A program made the position numbers and the translations under genes. From the NCBI GenBank assembly GCA_937890045.1, contig CALBXV010000194.1, forward strand, positions 1-6,926: DNA of 6,926 nucleotides, read 5' to 3'. The first letter of the stretch is position 1; each line of letters begins with the position of its first letter. This stretch comes from an uncultured archaeon. Lineage in GTDB: Archaea > Thermoproteota > Nitrososphaeria > Nitrososphaerales > CALBXV01. Below the pieces are notes generated by a model. The model saw nothing but the letters and a program-made list of their open reading frames with translations. It was not told the origin of the DNA and did no database searches. Shown one piece after another: positions 5,013 to 6,926 of this stretch.

Positions 5013-6926
5013 ATGGCAACACTTGTTTCACCCGGAATTCTGGTACAAGAAAAGGATTTAACGGGCATTGTTACTGGCGATTCTTCTACAATCGGCGCAA
5101 TAGCTATTGCTTCAGAGCGCGGACCTGTAGATGAAGTTATAACAGTTTCTAGTGAAGCTGACCTGGTATCTGTATTTGGCAAGCCAAATAGTAGCACTTT
5201 CGAGTGGTTCTTTACAGCAGCTTCATTTCTAAAGTACGCAAATGTTTTGCGTGTAGTTAGAATTAATTCCGGACACTTAAATGCAGATGCAAGTGGTACG
5301 GGAACATTAGTAAAAAATGCGGAACATTGGAATGAAAATTATGCAGATGGTTCTGCCAACGTAGGTCGTTGGGTAGCTCGGTCCGCGGGAACTTGGGGTA
5401 ATAACCTTAAAGTTTGGGTTTGTCCAGGCTCTCATGCATATGAACGCGACTTAGGTACAGATAACCAAGTCAATGACGCAGCGGCCGCCGAAGGCGACAC
5501 AACAATTGTTGTTGATGACGTTGATGTAGCTCATTATGTTATTGCAGTAGATGATATTATATCCTTTACTACTGATTCAGCTGGTGTTACACCAGTATCT
5601 GGTCACGAAGGTGTGGAGTATATTGTAACAGCTGTTGATACTGGCACAAATACTGTAACATTTAAACAACATAATGTATTTTCAACTAAGGGTCTGGCTG
5701 CAGCTGTAGCTGATAATTCTTATATCACACGCAGATGGCGATATTATGAAGAATTTGCTGGTGCTCCAGGAACTTCTCAATTTGCTACAGATCGTTCAGG
5801 CGCAAATGATGAAATGCACATTGTAGTAACAGATGAAGATGGTAATTTAACAGGTACAGCAGGTACAATCTTAGAGAAATGGGAAAGAGTATCCAAGGCC
5901 GCTGACGCACGAACAGAGGGTGGGGATACCAACTATTATGTTGATAAACTTTACCGTGGTTCGGAGTATGTGTTCTGGATGGATCATAATGCAGCTGGTA
6001 CTAATTGGGGAAGTAATGCTGCAGGTATTACTTTTACTGAAATTAGTACGGCATTTTCCGATTCATTATCCGCTGGTACTGATGATTATGCACCTACAAA
6101 TGGTGAAAAGAGTACAGCTTATGATTACTTTAATAATGATACATTGCCAATTAGCCTAGTAATGGCTGGGCCATCGGATAGTACTCATGCAACAAATCTT
6201 ATTGATTTGGCTGAAAAACGCAAAGACATTATGGTGTTTGTTTCACCAGAACGGTCGGATGTTGTTGGAGTAACAAACTCTCACACACAGACCAATAATG
6301 TACGCAACTTCTTCTTATCATTCTCAAGCACTTCTTACACCGTTTTTGATAGTGGTTATAAGAAAATGTATGATAAGTACAATGACATTTATCGGTATGT
6401 CCCACTTAACGGTGATATTGCCGGCACGGTCGCTAACGCAGAGTTAGTTGCTGATCCATGGTTCTCACCAGCTGGTTTAAATCGCGGTCATATCCGAAGT
6501 TCTGTTGGTCTTGCCTATAATCCAAATCAGGCCCAACGAGATATTTTATATCGTAATCGCATTAATCCTGTGGTAACATTCCCAGGAGAAGGCACTGTGT
6601 TGTTTGGAGACAAAACTGCTCTAAACAGGAATAGTGCATTTAATCGTATCAATGTCCGCCGTTTATTCAACTACATTGAAGATGCAATAGAAAAGGCAGC
6701 ACGGTCAGTACTCTTTGAGTTCAATGATGAATTTACAAGAGAGCAGTTTGTCGGTGCTATTGAGCCATTTCTACGGGACGTCCAAGGTCGTCGTGGAATT
6801 ACAGACTATCATGTAGTTTGTGATGAAACAAATAATCCTGGCCAGGTAATTGATGCAAATGAACTACGGGCTGATATTTATATCAAACCCGCTCGTTCTA
6901 TTAACTTCATAACACTTACATTTGTA
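5013..6926 (+). CDS. 18: Tail sheath protein gp18 (3' end outside the window)
   Basis: This is the contractile sheath subunit, which polymerises around the tail tube and shortens on infection to drive the tube through the host envelope. The frame is open for 638 codons to the window edge. T4 gp18 has 659 residues, and the last visible segment IYIKPARSINFITLTFV (residues 622-638) matches the near-terminal T4 region, so only a short tail is missing. The N-terminus MATLVSPGILVQEKDLT, followed by GAIAIASERGPVDEV (28-42) and DLVSVFGKP (50-58), is typical of the family. The conserved C-terminal core includes GLNRGHIRSSVGLAYNP (488-504), RINPVVTFPGEGTVLFGDKT (516-535), INVRRLF (546-552) and FNDEFTREQF...EPFLRDVQGRRGI (570-596). 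Residues about 155-220 form a beta-rich insert in the surface domain. It is more G+C-rich in places than the upstream operon, including a NotI-type octamer at 5481-5488. Confidence 0.96.
   Translation, partial: MATLVSPGILVQEKDLTGIVTGDSSTIGAIAIASERGPVDEVITVSSEADLVSVFGKPNSSTFEWFFTAASFLKYANVLRVVRINSGHLNADASGTGTLVKNAEHWNENYADGSANVGRWVARSAGTWGNNLKVWVCPGSHAYERDLGTDNQVNDAAAAEGDTTIVVDDVDVAHYVIAVDDIISFTTDSAGVTPVSGHEGVEYIVTAVDTGTNTVTFKQHNVFSTKGLAAAVADNSYITRRWRYYEEFAGAPGTSQFATDRSGANDEMHIVVTDEDGNLTGTAGTILEKWERVSKAADARTEGGDTNYYVDKLYRGSEYVFWMDHNAAGTNWGSNAAGITFTEISTAFSDSLSAGTDDYAPTNGEKSTAYDYFNNDTLPISLVMAGPSDSTHATNLIDLAEKRKDIMVFVSPERSDVVGVTNSHTQTNNVRNFFLSFSSTSYTVFDSGYKKMYDKYNDIYRYVPLNGDIAGTVANAELVADPWFSPAGLNRGHIRSSVGLAYNPNQAQRDILYRNRINPVVTFPGEGTVLFGDKTALNRNSAFNRINVRRLFNYIEDAIEKAARSVLFEFNDEFTREQFVGAIEPFLRDVQGRRGITDYHVVCDETNNPGQVIDANELRADIYIKPARSINFITLTFV
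5475..5672 (+). other. Beta-rich insert domain within gp18
   Basis: Residues about 155-220 of the sheath protein read as a small all-beta module: an Ala-rich entry (AAAAEGDTTIVVDDV), a strand ending in DDIISF, and EYIVTAVDTGTNTVTF. This GD-T-IVVDD ... D-I-SF ... EY-VTAVD--TNTVTF pattern recurs in phage surface proteins as an inserted outer domain. It would sit in the variable outward-facing part of the sheath subunit, away from the conserved C-terminal core. The boundaries are approximate. Confidence 0.5.

Noticed and set aside
4985..5197. Minus-strand open frame over the start of gp18
   Set aside because: It covers the gp18 ribosome site and N-terminus in antisense, with no recognisable protein, so it is a shadow frame.
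6875..6882. Another exact minus-strand TATAAATA inside gp18
   Set aside because: It lies in codons for the conserved DIYIKP motif, has no minus-strand gene downstream of it, and is explained by the protein sequence.

Overview
The window is a block of late structural and packaging genes from a T4-like contractile-tailed phage (Caudoviricetes, myovirus type). The gene order is that of T4: neck proteins gp13 and gp14, tail sheath stabiliser gp15, small and large terminase gp16 and gp17, then tail sheath gp18. The AT-rich composition and the flavour of the proteins (a short gp17 N-terminus, the gp14 C-terminal tail, gp18 with an extra beta-rich insert) resemble T4-like phages of marine bacteria, such as cyanophages and pelagiphages, more than T4 itself. 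That ecological placement is inference from remembered families, not from a search. No host gene, tRNA, CRISPR array or insertion sequence is visible.

Layout. Bases 1-131 are the 3' end of an upstream structural gene, and an exact T4-type late promoter (TATAAATA, 20-27) lies inside it. From 136 to 4610 five genes run on the + strand with almost no spacing, as one apparent operon: gp13 (136-948, GTG start), gp14 (952-1797), gp15 (1801-2571), gp16 (2573-2992) and gp17 (2985-4610). On the opposite strand, overlapping the last 14 bases of gp17, is a 92-residue gene (4597-4875) for a small protein with two CxxC knuckles and a central HH, like a degenerate HNH nuclease. A 137-base spacer (4876-5012) holds a perfect 14-bp palindrome that contains TATAAATA on both strands. 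It is apparently a divergent late promoter serving this small gene leftward and gp18 rightward. gp18 (5013 onward) has an open frame to the end of the window and lacks only its last residues.

How the genes work together. gp16 and gp17 form the packaging motor that cuts concatemeric DNA and drives it into the prohead. gp13 and gp14 seal the filled head as the neck. gp15 caps the tail, and gp18 polymerises around the tube as the contractile sheath. All are virion assembly functions needed late, in keeping with late promoter motifs upstream of both transcription blocks.

Most of the window is an orthodox T4-type cassette. The parts that deserve a second look are the palindromic bidirectional late promoter, the minus-strand HNH-like gene between terminase and sheath, and a four-fold repeat module inserted in gp14.
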